Origin: Algoriphagus chordae
GTDB lineage: Bacteria > Bacteroidota > Bacteroidia > Cytophagales > Cyclobacteriaceae
Assembly (NCBI RefSeq): GCF_003254055.1
Contig: NZ_QKZT01000009.1
Location: 207,350 to 243,623 of the forward strand
Reading direction: 5' to 3'
Length of the DNA: 36,274 bases
The notes below the pieces were generated by a model that saw only the letters and a program-made list of their open reading frames with translations, ran no database searches and was not told where the DNA came from. The translations under genes and the position numbers were made by a program. Position 1 is the first letter of the stretch, and each line of letters begins with the position of its first letter. This document shows positions 16,861-25,187 of the stretch, in pieces.

Positions 16861-19248
16861 TTATTTCAGGGTCACCAGCGTAACTCCTGCACCACCTCGA
16901 TCCGCATGCTCATCTTCCATGTGTCCCACATGGCTCATATCTCTCAGAAAATTCCGTGTTAAATCCCGAAGGACCCCATTACCCTTGCCGTGAACGATCC
17001 GGAGATCTTTCACCCCAAGCATAAAGCCTTCATCGATGAAGGTTTGGATCAAGAAGAGAATCTCTTCACCTCTTTTGCCTCTGATATCCAGGTTGGGGGA
17101 GAAATCCATCATCTTATCATTGGTATTATATCCACTTCGAGACACCGCAGCCTTCTTTTCTTTCTTGACTTCGCCTTGAGAAATCTTCTCTAATCTGGAA
17201 AGCTTAACCTTAGATTTGAGCTCACCAATGGAAACCTCTACCTCGTTACCTTTTACTTGTAGTACTTCTGCAATAGCACCGTTATCCTTCACTCTCACCC
17301 AGTCTCCTACAGCTATCTTACCAGCCAAAACTTTGATTTCAGGACTTTTGATAATATCCTTCTCTGGCTTTACTTTCTCCTTGAATTCTTCCAAATCCTT
17401 ACGAACCAGCTTCGTTGCCTCCTTCTCGGCTTTGCCTTCCTTGATCTCTCTAATCGTAGCTTCTATCCGCTTATTCGCCTGATCTAGCAATTGCTTCGCC
17501 TCTTGTTTAGCTTCTTGGAGATAACGCTTTTTGGTTGTCTCCATGGTCTCCTTTAGTTCATTGTATTCCTGAAGCCGGGTTTTGAGCAGACGCTCTTTTG
17601 CCTTAACATCTGCAAGCAAGGTTGAATACTGATTCTTTTCGTTCTCAACCTGCGTCAACAATCTATCATATCTAACGCGCTCATCACCAATTTGCTCTTT
17701 GGCATATTTCAATATTTCCTTTGGAATACCGATTTTTGAAGCAATCTCCAAAGCAAAAGAAGAGCCTGGCTTACCAATTTCAAGCTGATATAAGGGTTCC
17801 AATTTTTCAACATCGTAACGCATCGCCCCATTCACCATGCCTTGGTTTTTGTTTGCGATTTGCTTCAAATTGCCATAGTGAGTAGTTAGCACACCATATG
17901 CTCCCAGTTTGTTCAAAGCCAATAGAATGGATTCGGCGATTGCTCCCCCAAATTGCGGCTCGGTGCCCGTACCAAATTCATCTATAAAGAGAATAGTTTT
18001 CTTATTTGAAAAAAGCGAAAAATGCTTCATACTCATCAAGTGGGAACTATAGGTACTTAGGTCATTTTCCAGGTTTTGCTCATCTCCTATATCGATAAAG
18101 AAATTATCGAACAGTGAACTTTTGGAGTCCGGATGAACTGGTATCAACATCCCGCACTGTAGCATATACTGTAGCAGCGCAACGGTTTTGAGTGTCACTG
18201 ATTTTCCTCCTGCATTGGGTCCTGAGATCACCAGTAAGCGCTCGTGACCACTTAGACTAACGTCTAGTGGAACTATATTCTTTCCTTGGGATTTGAGTGC
18301 AATTTCCAAAATAGGATGTCTTGCCTTAGTCCAAGTAAGTTGTCTTTCTTTGGTGATGACTGGCCTGCAGCTATCTGTCTTTTGAGCAAATTTTGCCTTG
18401 GCACGAATGAAATCCATCAAGCCAAGGAAATTGGTTGCCTTTCTCAGTGCTGGAATTGCGGGTCTGATTTTATCAGTCAGCTGCGTCAAGATCTTGATAA
18501 TCTCACGTCGCTCCATGTATTCGAGGTCACGAATCTCATTATTGATATCCAAAGCTTCCTCAGGCTCCATAAACACCGTCTGACCAGTGGCTGATTCATC
18601 GTGGATAAAACCACGAAGTTTCCGCTTGTTCTCAGCAGCCACAGGAATCACTAATCTGCCAGATCTGACCGTAATCGCAGAATCCTCTGACGTAAGTCCT
18701 TTTGCTCTGGCTTCTTTGAACACCCGCTCCATTACTTTGCGCAGGCGACTTTCCTCATAGATAATCTGACTTCTGATCAGCTGCAAATCCTTACTTGCAT
18801 TGCTTCTCATTTTGCCCTTTTCATCGATAATCAGCTCTATGGCTTTGAGTAAGCTCATATCGAGATCCATCAGCAATCCGAGCAACTGACTCAATACTGG
18901 GTATTCTTCTTCTCTTTTCTGAAAAAAAGAAACACAGCTCCTAAGGGTATCCAGCGAAAGTTTTATCTCGTAGAAATCCTCCACATCAAGGAAGGAGTTT
19001 TCCAACTTGGCTTTCTCTAAGTAGGGATTGAGATTGGTGAAATTGGAGGAAGGAAAAAGCTCCCCAGAAATCAGTATCTGACGAAATTCCTCCGTCTGAT
19101 CCAATAATTTACCGACCAATTTATAATCCGAAGAGAATGTCAGACGATCGACATACTGCTGCCCGAGCAAAGAAGTACACTCTACTTTTAGCAGTTCTTT
19201 GACCTTCAGGAAATTTACTTTTTGTTCGAGGTTGCGAGGGTATAGCAT
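16861..19248 (-). CDS. mutS2: endonuclease MutS2
   Basis: MutS2 is a MutS-like ATPase with a C-terminal nuclease domain. It suppresses homologous recombination, and in some bacteria rescues collided ribosomes. The protein has 795 aa. A core/clamp region (1-320) precedes the ATPase domain with Walker A GPNAGGKS (343-350) and Walker B FIDEFGTGTEP (D423, E424). A long coiled coil (about 515-640) and a KOW-like stretch lead to the Smr domain (about 720-795) with LDIRGKRGEE and HGKGNG. MutS mismatch-recognition domains are absent, as expected. The start overlaps the DUF4296 stop by 1 nt (TAATG), so the two are coupled. Confidence 0.95.
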   Translation of the reverse strand: MLYPRNLEQKVNFLKVKELLKVECTSLLGQQYVDRLTFSSDYKLVGKLLDQTEEFRQILISGELFPSSNFTNLNPYLEKAKLENSFLDVEDFYEIKLSLDTLRSCVSFFQKREEEYPVLSQLLGLLMDLDMSLLKAIELIIDEKGKMRSNASKDLQLIRSQIIYEESRLRKVMERVFKEARAKGLTSEDSAITVRSGRLVIPVAAENKRKLRGFIHDESATGQTVFMEPEEALDINNEIRDLEYMERREIIKILTQLTDKIRPAIPALRKATNFLGLMDFIRAKAKFAQKTDSCRPVITKERQLTWTKARHPILEIALKSQGKNIVPLDVSLSGHERLLVISGPNAGGKSVTLKTVALLQYMLQCGMLIPVHPDSKSSLFDNFFIDIGDEQNLENDLSTYSSHLMSMKHFSLFSNKKTILFIDEFGTGTEPQFGGAIAESILLALNKLGAYGVLTTHYGNLKQIANKNQGMVNGAMRYDVEKLEPLYQLEIGKPGSSFALEIASKIGIPKEILKYAKEQIGDERVRYDRLLTQVENEKNQYSTLLADVKAKERLLKTRLQEYNELKETMETTKKRYLQEAKQEAKQLLDQANKRIEATIREIKEGKAEKEATKLVRKDLEEFKEKVKPEKDIIKSPEIKVLAGKIAVGDWVRVKDNGAIAEVLQVKGNEVEVSIGELKSKVKLSRLEKISQGEVKKEKKAAVSRSGYNTNDKMMDFSPNLDIRGKRGEEILFLIQTFIDEGFMLGVKDLRIVHGKGNGVLRDLTRNFLRDMSHVGHMEDEHADRGGAGVTLVTLK

Positions 19249-19598
19249 TAGAATTGGTCTATAATTCCGTCGGAGGACTCTCTAACTACGAGGGAATCAA
19301 CTACACGAGAATAAATCTGCTCCATTTCAGCAGGATCACGAAGGTAATACAACATACTCTGTGTGAAGACTGAATCGATCACCTCATGCTTGAGGAAAAC
19401 ATCTTTTTCCAGTAAATTATACAGCACCTTAGATGAATCATAGGTTACTGGCATTGCACTTGCAATCCCCTCAGTAAGATGAATATCTATTAGCACTTCA
19501 ACCATCTTATCCTCAGACAATAAACCTTCTGGCTTGTTGCTGGAATTGCAACTTAGAAGTGGCAGAAAGCAAATACTTAGTATCAAAAATCTCTTCAC
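19248..19598 (-). CDS. DUF4296 lipoprotein
   Basis: The protein has 116 aa. A signal peptide ends in LLSC (C17), followed by NSSNKP and a helical domain with the conserved pattern LLSEDKMVEVLIDIHLTEG, then VFLKHEVIDSVFTQSMLYY and EQIYSRVVDSL. This matches DUF4296, a short lipoprotein family largely confined to Bacteroidota with no known function. It is coupled to mutS2 by TAATG overlap, though the two products act in different compartments, so the link may be only transcriptional. Confidence 0.82.
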   Translation of the reverse strand: MKRFLILSICFLPLLSCNSSNKPEGLLSEDKMVEVLIDIHLTEGIASAMPVTYDSSKVLYNLLEKDVFLKHEVIDSVFTQSMLYYLRDPAEMEQIYSRVVDSLVVRESSDGIIDQF

Positions 19599-19602
19599 AG
19601 GT

Positions 19603-19610
19603 CAAAATTA
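19603..19610 (-). promoter_or_regulatory. possible promoter of the DUF4296-mutS2 pair
   Basis: The minus strand reads TAATTTTG, matching TAnnTTTG. It ends 5 nt before the DUF4296 ATG, so transcription would begin almost at the start codon. Either the mRNA is leaderless or this is a chance match. Confidence 0.3.
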
Positions 19611-19704
19611 GGTTTTTTTAACGGAAAAACTCCCCACCCTTCATGTAACTGAAATTTTATAATTCAGCTTAGAAGCATAACTTAGGCCGTTCAAATCACC
19701 ATTC

Positions 19705-20583
19705 ATGAACGAATTATTCAGCAAGCTCAGAAAATACGAAATCATGATCCGAAAGGTGGCTAATAATCACCTGCAAGGAGAATACCAGTCGCTGTTCAAA
19801 GGATCAGGATTGGAGTTTGATGACCTGCGTCCTTATCAATATGGAGACGATATTCGTACCATTGAGTGGAAAGTATCTGCTAAGGGACACGGGACATTTG
19901 TCAAAACGTTTCGTGAAGACAAGGAACAGTCAGTTTTCTTTCTTCTAGACATCAGTGGAAGTCAGGATATTGGTCAGCCAGGCAATAAGAAAATCGATCA
20001 AGGAAAGGTCATCGCCGGAGTGTTGACGCTGGCAGCAGTATTCGAAGGTTCTCAGGTTGGTTTGATCAGTTATTCTGATCAAAAGGAAAAACTGATTCTC
20101 CCATCCAAAGGCAGTAAGCAAGGTGTGAAAATGATCCGTGGTATCTTTGATCATGAGAACAATTCTTTGAAAACGGATTTGAACTCTATGTTTATGTTTG
20201 CACTGAATCTCATCAAGAAGAGAGCGGTGATTGTAGTGATATCTGATTTTATAGACGAAGGTTACGAGCGACCATTCAAGGCGCTTGCTGAGCGTCATGA
20301 TGTGGTAGCCATCCAACTCACTGATCCTCGGGAATCTGCTTTGCCATCGCTTGGTATTATTCCTGTGTATGATAAAGAAAAAGGCAAAACAACTTGGGTA
20401 AACACCGCTTTTGGAAGCTTTTCTAAAAAAATAGCAGATACCTTTACTACCGAGCGAGAGCATTTAAAAACTATTTGCAAAAAGAACCAAATAAATTACC
20501 TTTCAATCGACACTACCCAAGACATAGTAGGCCCCCTACTCGAGCTATTTAAGTACCGAAACAAAAGCATGAAACGTGGCTAA
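19705..20583 (+). CDS. DUF58 domain protein (vWA-like)
   Basis: The protein has 292 aa and is soluble. The DUF58 signature GLEFDDLRPYQYGDDIRTIEW begins near residue 35, and a degenerate vWA/MIDAS motif DISGSQD is at 82-88. Such proteins usually act with a MoxR AAA+ ATPase and Bat proteins, as a cytoplasmic adaptor in envelope maturation or stress tolerance. Here it opens a three-gene operon (DUF58, BatD-like, BatA-like) and overlaps the next gene by 8 bp. No MoxR gene lies upstream: the preceding genes are DUF4296 and mutS2 on the other strand. Confidence 0.88.
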   Translation: MNELFSKLRKYEIMIRKVANNHLQGEYQSLFKGSGLEFDDLRPYQYGDDIRTIEWKVSAKGHGTFVKTFREDKEQSVFFLLDISGSQDIGQPGNKKIDQGKVIAGVLTLAAVFEGSQVGLISYSDQKEKLILPSKGSKQGVKMIRGIFDHENNSLKTDLNSMFMFALNLIKKRAVIVVISDFIDEGYERPFKALAERHDVVAIQLTDPRESALPSLGIIPVYDKEKGKTTWVNTAFGSFSKKIADTFTTEREHLKTICKKNQINYLSIDTTQDIVGPLLELFKYRNKSMKRG

Positions 20584-21472
20584 AGCGCTCAAAATCTTTC
20601 TATTTCTCCTGATTCCAATCCTGAGTAACGCTCAGCAAATCCAGGTCAATGGCTATTTTATGCAAGATTCAGCCAAACTTGGAGAGCGTGTAGGCTATGT
20701 GCTAAAAGCAAGCTATCCAGAGTCTAAGCAAATAATCTTTCCGGATTCTACTTACGACTTCTCTCCGCTAGTATTGCTGGAAAAGCAAACCTTCATCTCA
20801 CATACACTGGATTCTGTGACTCAGGATAGCACTATCTACTACCTATCCAATTTCTCTCTCGATCCAAGCACTTTCTTGACATTACCTGTCTATGAATTGG
20901 CGAGATATGACAGTGTGGTTCATTATCCTCTAGAAGCAGAACTTAAGTTGAAACTTACCTTGGACAGCATTCCTGAGGAGTTGGTGTTTCAGGAAAACAA
21001 CATTTACCAGCCTCTAGAAAAGTCTTTCAACTGGATTATCATCGGAATTGTACTCGGAGCAATCGTTTTGTTGTTAGGAGTATTCTATTTCCTATTTGCA
21101 GACAAAATCAAAGAGTATTGGAAAGAACGAAGAGAAAAGAGACGCTGGGCACAATTTGAGAAAAGGTGGAAAACTCAAACTGCTTTGCTTACTGAAAATC
21201 CATCCATTGAATCCGCAGATGAGGTAATTGGTCTCTGGAAAGGCTATATGGAAAGTCTCACCAATCTTCCAGTGAAAGAATGGACTTCTAGCGAAATAGG
21301 AGAACGAATGGATAAAATCGAGATCTTCCAAGCACTACGTGCTATTGATTTGATCATTTATGCAGGGGCTTCTTCGAAAACTGAGGAAGCAACGACCTAT
21401 CTACTAGAAGTAGCAAGAGAAAAATATCAGGAAAAACAAACCAAAATCACGCATGAGAGAGCAGCTGTCTGA
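20576..21472 (+). CDS. BatD/DUF4381-like single-pass membrane protein
   Basis: The protein has 298 aa and starts with GTG inside the DUF58 gene (8-bp overlap). A signal peptide (1-19, ending SNAQ) leads to an extracytoplasmic beta-rich domain (20-150), one membrane helix (about 152-175), then a basic KERREKRRW stretch and a helical cytoplasmic part. The layout fits short BatD-type or DUF4381 proteins of MoxR/Bat operons. It overlaps the following BatA-like gene by 20 bp. Exact family membership is uncertain. Confidence 0.7.
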   Translation: MAKALKIFLFLLIPILSNAQQIQVNGYFMQDSAKLGERVGYVLKASYPESKQIIFPDSTYDFSPLVLLEKQTFISHTLDSVTQDSTIYYLSNFSLDPSTFLTLPVYELARYDSVVHYPLEAELKLKLTLDSIPEELVFQENNIYQPLEKSFNWIIIGIVLGAIVLLLGVFYFLFADKIKEYWKERREKRRWAQFEKRWKTQTALLTENPSIESADEVIGLWKGYMESLTNLPVKEWTSSEIGERMDKIEIFQALRAIDLIIYAGASSKTEEATTYLLEVAREKYQEKQTKITHERAAV

Positions 21473-22496
21473 ATTCTTTAGCTGGTCCTGGTTTCAGCCT
21501 GAGACCTTCAAAAGCTACGAATGGGAAAATCCGATTTTATTAAATTTGATTTGGATCATTCCTTTATTCATGCTTTTCAGAACTTTTGTGAAGTTCCTGA
21601 AAAACCCAGTTCTGGAGCTATCACTTCCCAAACGTGTAGCAAACAACAATCCCTGGACTTATTTACGTCTTATTCCTACAGGATTTTTCTACCTCTTTCT
21701 GATCATGCTCGTAGTGGCGCTAGCCAGACCTCAGCGTAGTAATGAGCGTGTGGAGCAATTTACTGAGGGAATTGATATTATGTTGGTCTTGGATATCTCA
21801 GAATCAATGGACCTGCAGGATTTTACTCCTAATCGCTTGGAAGCGGCGAAAGCCACTGCGATTGAGTTTATTAATGGCCGTGTGGGGGACAGGATAGGAA
21901 TGGTGGTATTCGCAGGCGAAGCATATTCCTTAGCTCCCTTGACCAACGACTATGAATTGCTCACCGATCTGGTCAAAGAGATTTCCTTCAGCATGATGGA
22001 AGCCAAAGGAACAGCGATCGGTTCTGCTTTGGCGTCCGGAACCAACAGGATGAAAGAATCTGAGTCTGCTTCCAAAGTGATGATCCTACTCAGTGATGGA
22101 GAAAGTAATGCAGGTAATGTAGATCCGCTTTTCGCTGCTAATCTTGCTTCAGCGCTAGACATTAAGCTTTATACCATTGCTATGGGTAAGGATGGCTTGG
22201 TACCTTATGGCACAGACTTCTTTGGAAGACCACAGATGGTAGAAAGTTACTTGGATGAAACTACACTTCGCGAAATCGCTAAAATCGGGAATGGAGAATT
22301 CTTCAGAGCTGCTGATGGAGGGACTTTAGCAGCTATTTTCGACAGAATAGACACGCTCGAAAAAACCGAAGTCATAGAAAACCGCTACAAAGAAACGGCA
22401 GACTATTATCGAGTTTATATGTTCTGGGGTCTGATGCTGTTCTTTGTATGGTTACTTCTTAAAAGTAGTTTCCTCAATAACTTCTTATTGGATTAG
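21453..22496 (+). CDS. batA: BatA-like vWA membrane protein
   Basis: The protein has 347 aa. Two N-terminal membrane helices (about 28-46 and 73-91), a vWA domain (about 105-300) and a C-terminal helix (about 320-342) give the standard BatA layout. The metal-ion site is complete: D114-x-S116-x-S118, T187 in AKGTAIG, and D215 in LLSDGES. It would sit in the cytoplasmic membrane and bind a partner through the metal site, and related Bat proteins help aerotolerance and envelope integrity. It closes the short operon. A second vWA protein (BatB), BatC and BatE are absent. Confidence 0.88.
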   Translation: MREQLSEFFSWSWFQPETFKSYEWENPILLNLIWIIPLFMLFRTFVKFLKNPVLELSLPKRVANNNPWTYLRLIPTGFFYLFLIMLVVALARPQRSNERVEQFTEGIDIMLVLDISESMDLQDFTPNRLEAAKATAIEFINGRVGDRIGMVVFAGEAYSLAPLTNDYELLTDLVKEISFSMMEAKGTAIGSALASGTNRMKESESASKVMILLSDGESNAGNVDPLFAANLASALDIKLYTIAMGKDGLVPYGTDFFGRPQMVESYLDETTLREIAKIGNGEFFRAADGGTLAAIFDRIDTLEKTEVIENRYKETADYYRVYMFWGLMLFFVWLLLKSSFLNNFLLD

Positions 22497-22520
22497 TTCC
22501 CTTTAGTCAGAAAAAAAACA

Positions 22521-22534
22521 CTGATCTATATCAG
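22521..22534 (+). promoter_or_regulatory. FNR/CRP-type operator upstream of hemN
   Basis: The sequence CTGATctatATCAG is a perfect two-arm palindrome, one base per arm from the FNR consensus TTGAT-N4-ATCAA, and the arms extend to ACTGAT/ATCAGT. It lies 69 nt upstream of the hemN start. Control of this gene by an FNR-family regulator under low oxygen is common in other bacteria. Confidence 0.65.
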
Positions 22535-22602
22535 TTTTCACCCATACAGAAATCATTATAAAAGACCCCTGAGATATCGTACTTCGCAGGAAATGGTCTT
22601 CT

Positions 22603-23961
22603 ATGATGTTATCACCAGAAATTTTACAAAAGTACAACAGTCCTGCACCTAGATATACTTCTTATCCAACTGTCCCGCTATGGGAAAATACGCTACAGTC
22701 GGAGTCGTGGGAGGATTTAGTAAAAAAAGCTTTTCAACACTTTGGTATGGAAGAAGGAATTTCGATCTATATCCACCTTCCTTTCTGTGAAAGTTTGTGT
22801 ACTTACTGCGGCTGCAACAAGCGTATTACTCGGAACATGGACGTCAAGGCTCCTTATATTGAGGCACTGTTGACTGAGTGGAAAAAATATATTGAGCTAT
22901 TTGACGAGAAACCAAAAATCGCAGGCATTCACCTAGGTGGAGGCACTCCGACATTCTTTGACCCTGCCAATCTACATGACTTAATTTCAAGCATTCTCAA
23001 AGACTCTGAGCAAATGCCAAATGTAGAGTTCAGCTTTGAAGGACATCCGAACAATACCACTTTCGCGCATCTGAAGACACTTAATGACCTAGGATTTGAC
23101 CGGGTGAGTTATGGGATCCAAGATTTTGATGAGCAAGTGCAGACTGCTATCCACCGAATTCAGCCTTTCGAAAAGGTGAAGTATGCAACTGATTCAGCGA
23201 GGATTTTAGGTTATACTTCGATCAATTATGATTTGATCTATGGCTTACCTCATCAGACCTTGGAGAGCTTGACTGATACATTCAGAAAAGTCCAATCCCT
23301 AAGACCGGATCGAATTGCTTTTTATAGCTACGCCCATTTACCAAGTGCATTTCCTTCTCAAAGGAGTTTTGAGAAGTTTCTACCCACAGAAAAAGAAAAG
23401 CGGGCATTGTATGAAACTGGAAAAGCTCTGCTCTTAGAGATGGGTTATGAAGAGGTTGGTATGGATCATTTTGCCTTGCCAAACGACCCCTTGTATATAG
23501 CTAAGCTTGATGGCAATCTCCACAGAAACTTTATGGGCTATACCACCTTGCCTTCCAAAATTCTAATCGGATTAGGAGCAAGCAGTATTAGTGATATCTA
23601 TTACGCCTATGCTCAAAATGAAAAGGTAATTGAGAAATACCAATCGGAAGTATTGAAGGATAATTGGACCATACAAAAAGGACATGAGCTCAGTGATCTC
23701 GACATTCAGGTCAGAGGTATTATACTTGATTTAATTTGCAAACAGCAGGCTGAAATACCTATAGAGATCTGGGAGGAATTTACAGAAACTCAGATTTGGA
23801 ATCTTAAGGAAATGGAATGGGATGGACTTATTTCAATTGAAACCACCAATCTTAGCATGAGCGATGAAGGAATGAGTTTCATCCGGAATATCTGTGCTCA
23901 AATCGATCTTAGACTAGCGGCGAATCAATCCAAAAAAGAGCTTTTCAGTAAAACTATTTAA
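22603..23961 (+). CDS. hemN: oxygen-independent coproporphyrinogen III oxidase
   Basis: This radical-SAM enzyme decarboxylates coproporphyrinogen III to protoporphyrinogen IX without oxygen, for haem synthesis at low oxygen. The protein has 452 aa. The cluster motif is C62-x3-C66-x2-C69 followed by GC71, the CxxxCxxCxC form of true HemN rather than HemW. IYIHLPFC (56-62), HLGGGTPTFF and the N-terminal YNSPAPRYTSYPTVPLW also fit HemN. The first codons are ATGATG, so either Met is possible. It is preceded by an FNR-like operator and converges on the cbb3 oxidase operon, whose haem it would help supply. Confidence 0.95.
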   Translation: MMLSPEILQKYNSPAPRYTSYPTVPLWENTLQSESWEDLVKKAFQHFGMEEGISIYIHLPFCESLCTYCGCNKRITRNMDVKAPYIEALLTEWKKYIELFDEKPKIAGIHLGGGTPTFFDPANLHDLISSILKDSEQMPNVEFSFEGHPNNTTFAHLKTLNDLGFDRVSYGIQDFDEQVQTAIHRIQPFEKVKYATDSARILGYTSINYDLIYGLPHQTLESLTDTFRKVQSLRPDRIAFYSYAHLPSAFPSQRSFEKFLPTEKEKRALYETGKALLLEMGYEEVGMDHFALPNDPLYIAKLDGNLHRNFMGYTTLPSKILIGLGASSISDIYYAYAQNEKVIEKYQSEVLKDNWTIQKGHELSDLDIQVRGIILDLICKQQAEIPIEIWEEFTETQIWNLKEMEWDGLISIETTNLSMSDEGMSFIRNICAQIDLRLAANQSKKELFSKTI

Positions 23962-23981
23962 GGAGAAAGCAGAAATTTACT

Positions 23982-23997
23982 TGCCTCCTGTGAGGCA
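23982..23997. terminator. weak hairpin between convergent hemN and the cbb3 operon
   Basis: TGCCTC/GAGGCA pairs around CTGT, a 6-bp stem readable from both strands. Neither side has a strong T-run. It is the only clear structure in the 74 bp between the two stops, so it may serve both operons. Confidence 0.35.
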
Positions 23998-24035
23998 TTC
24001 CAGGAATGGATCTCCTGTGTTCTAAATAAAATTCA

Positions 24036-24737
24036 TCAAGGGCATAGGGTAATCTCTACTTGCTGGCTTCCATAGTCGTACATCTGTAGATCTGGGCTGT
24101 AGAACATTCCCAACCCGAGGCCACGGAAAATAAAAAGGAGACCAATAACTACACCTACATACGGAATTGCTTTTTGAAAACTCTGTCTTACTTGAACAGA
24201 AAAGATACTCCCAGAGTACATCAAGACTAGAAGTAGAGGAATTGTCCCTATACCAAAAAAGAACATATAGGTAGCTCCCAGTAATGGGCTTTGTAGAGCT
24301 AGTGCAGCGACTAATGCCATATACACCATCCCACAAGGGAGCAAACCATTGGCTAGTCCTGTAGCAAAAAATGCAGCAGAACCACCCGCCTTCAAAAATC
24401 TATTTAATTGCCTTTTCACCCAGACAACTATCCCAGACAGCGCTGGAATCGCCAAAAACTGGTCCGCCCGTTTGTAGGAAATTGCAAAAATCAATATTAT
24501 GATGCCCATGGCTATCGAAAACCCTTGCTGAAATCCAGCTAGCGATAGCGAAAAACCTAGACTACCAACTACTAAGCCTAAGGCCGCATAGGTGATACTT
24601 CTACCTAAATTATAGAGGATTTTGTGAGAAAAATAAGACCTCCTTTTGTTTCCGCCAACAGCCAACGCGATTGGGCCACACATTCCTACGCAATGGAATG
24701 ATCCTAGAAACCCTAGCAGAAAGGCTGTCCACAGCAT
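24036..24737 (-). CDS. SafE/DsbD-like membrane protein of the cbb3 cluster
   Basis: The protein has 233 aa with about six membrane helices. The N-terminal FHCVGMCGP (C16, C20) and internal GLLPCGMVY (C135) are hallmarks of the sulfite exporter TauE/SafE and DsbD-like family found beside cbb3 oxidase genes. The paired membrane cysteines suggest copper handling or thiol transfer during oxidase assembly rather than sulfite export. The start follows the ccoH stop directly (TAAATG), and it ends the operon. Confidence 0.82.
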   Translation of the reverse strand: MLWTAFLLGFLGSFHCVGMCGPIALAVGGNKRRSYFSHKILYNLGRSITYAALGLVVGSLGFSLSLAGFQQGFSIAMGIIILIFAISYKRADQFLAIPALSGIVVWVKRQLNRFLKAGGSAAFFATGLANGLLPCGMVYMALVAALALQSPLLGATYMFFFGIGTIPLLLVLMYSGSIFSVQVRQSFQKAIPYVGVVIGLLFIFRGLGLGMFYSPDLQMYDYGSQQVEITLCP

Positions 24738-25163
24738 TTAAATGGTTATTTTTTTCTCTTGATAGCGATCGACTCCATTTTCAGACCAATTGAGTTGAAC
24801 CTTCCAATATCCAGTTTTCAATTGATCTAGAGACACTTCGGTTTTTCCAGTGTGAGTCACTTCAACTTTTATTTTTTGATCTAAGGACGAATCAGAAGGA
24901 CGAAAAAGCTGTAACGAACCGATGGTACCATTAGGAAGGTCAAGCTCGATTACTTTGGACTGGGAATTGTAAGAAATGACTTCTCTATCCAGTTGCATCG
25001 CAGAATTCGAATCATCAATTCTATCTTGGTATTTTATCTCTTCCTCGTAGTAATTTTCGGTCACCAATTCTATTCCATCCATACGCACCGATATCACTAC
25101 CATAGTCATAATCAATGCTACGAAACCTATTATAGTAAGTACTATCCCTGTTCCCCAATTCAT
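24738..25163 (-). CDS. ccoH: cbb3 oxidase assembly protein CcoH (FixH)
   Basis: The protein has 141 aa. One N-terminal membrane helix (about 5-25) is followed by the FixH pattern ENYYEEEIKYQDRID and a small beta-domain ending WKVQLNW and YQEKKITI. CcoH/FixH is needed for stable assembly of the cbb3 complex in the bacteria studied. It lies 24 nt after ccoG and abuts the SafE-like gene. Confidence 0.88.
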   Translation of the reverse strand: MNWGTGIVLTIIGFVALIMTMVVISVRMDGIELVTENYYEEEIKYQDRIDDSNSAMQLDREVISYNSQSKVIELDLPNGTIGSLQLFRPSDSSLDQKIKVEVTHTGKTEVSLDQLKTGYWKVQLNWSENGVDRYQEKKITI

Positions 25164-25187
25164 AATTTCCCAAATTAAAATCCAAAC

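Noticed and set aside
20061..20083. 9-bp perfect inverted repeat TTTGATCAG/CTGATCAAA
   Set aside because: It lies inside the DUF58 coding region and encodes conserved-looking residues; no promoter or gene start is near, so it is probably chance.
19945..20463. 172-codon open frame opposite the DUF58 gene
   Set aside because: It lies wholly inside a well-supported gene on the other strand and shows no domain pattern.
22555..22575. Promoter -7 motif for hemN at the spacing expected from the FNR-like site
   Set aside because: No TAnnTTTG match is found there, so only the operator is annotated.
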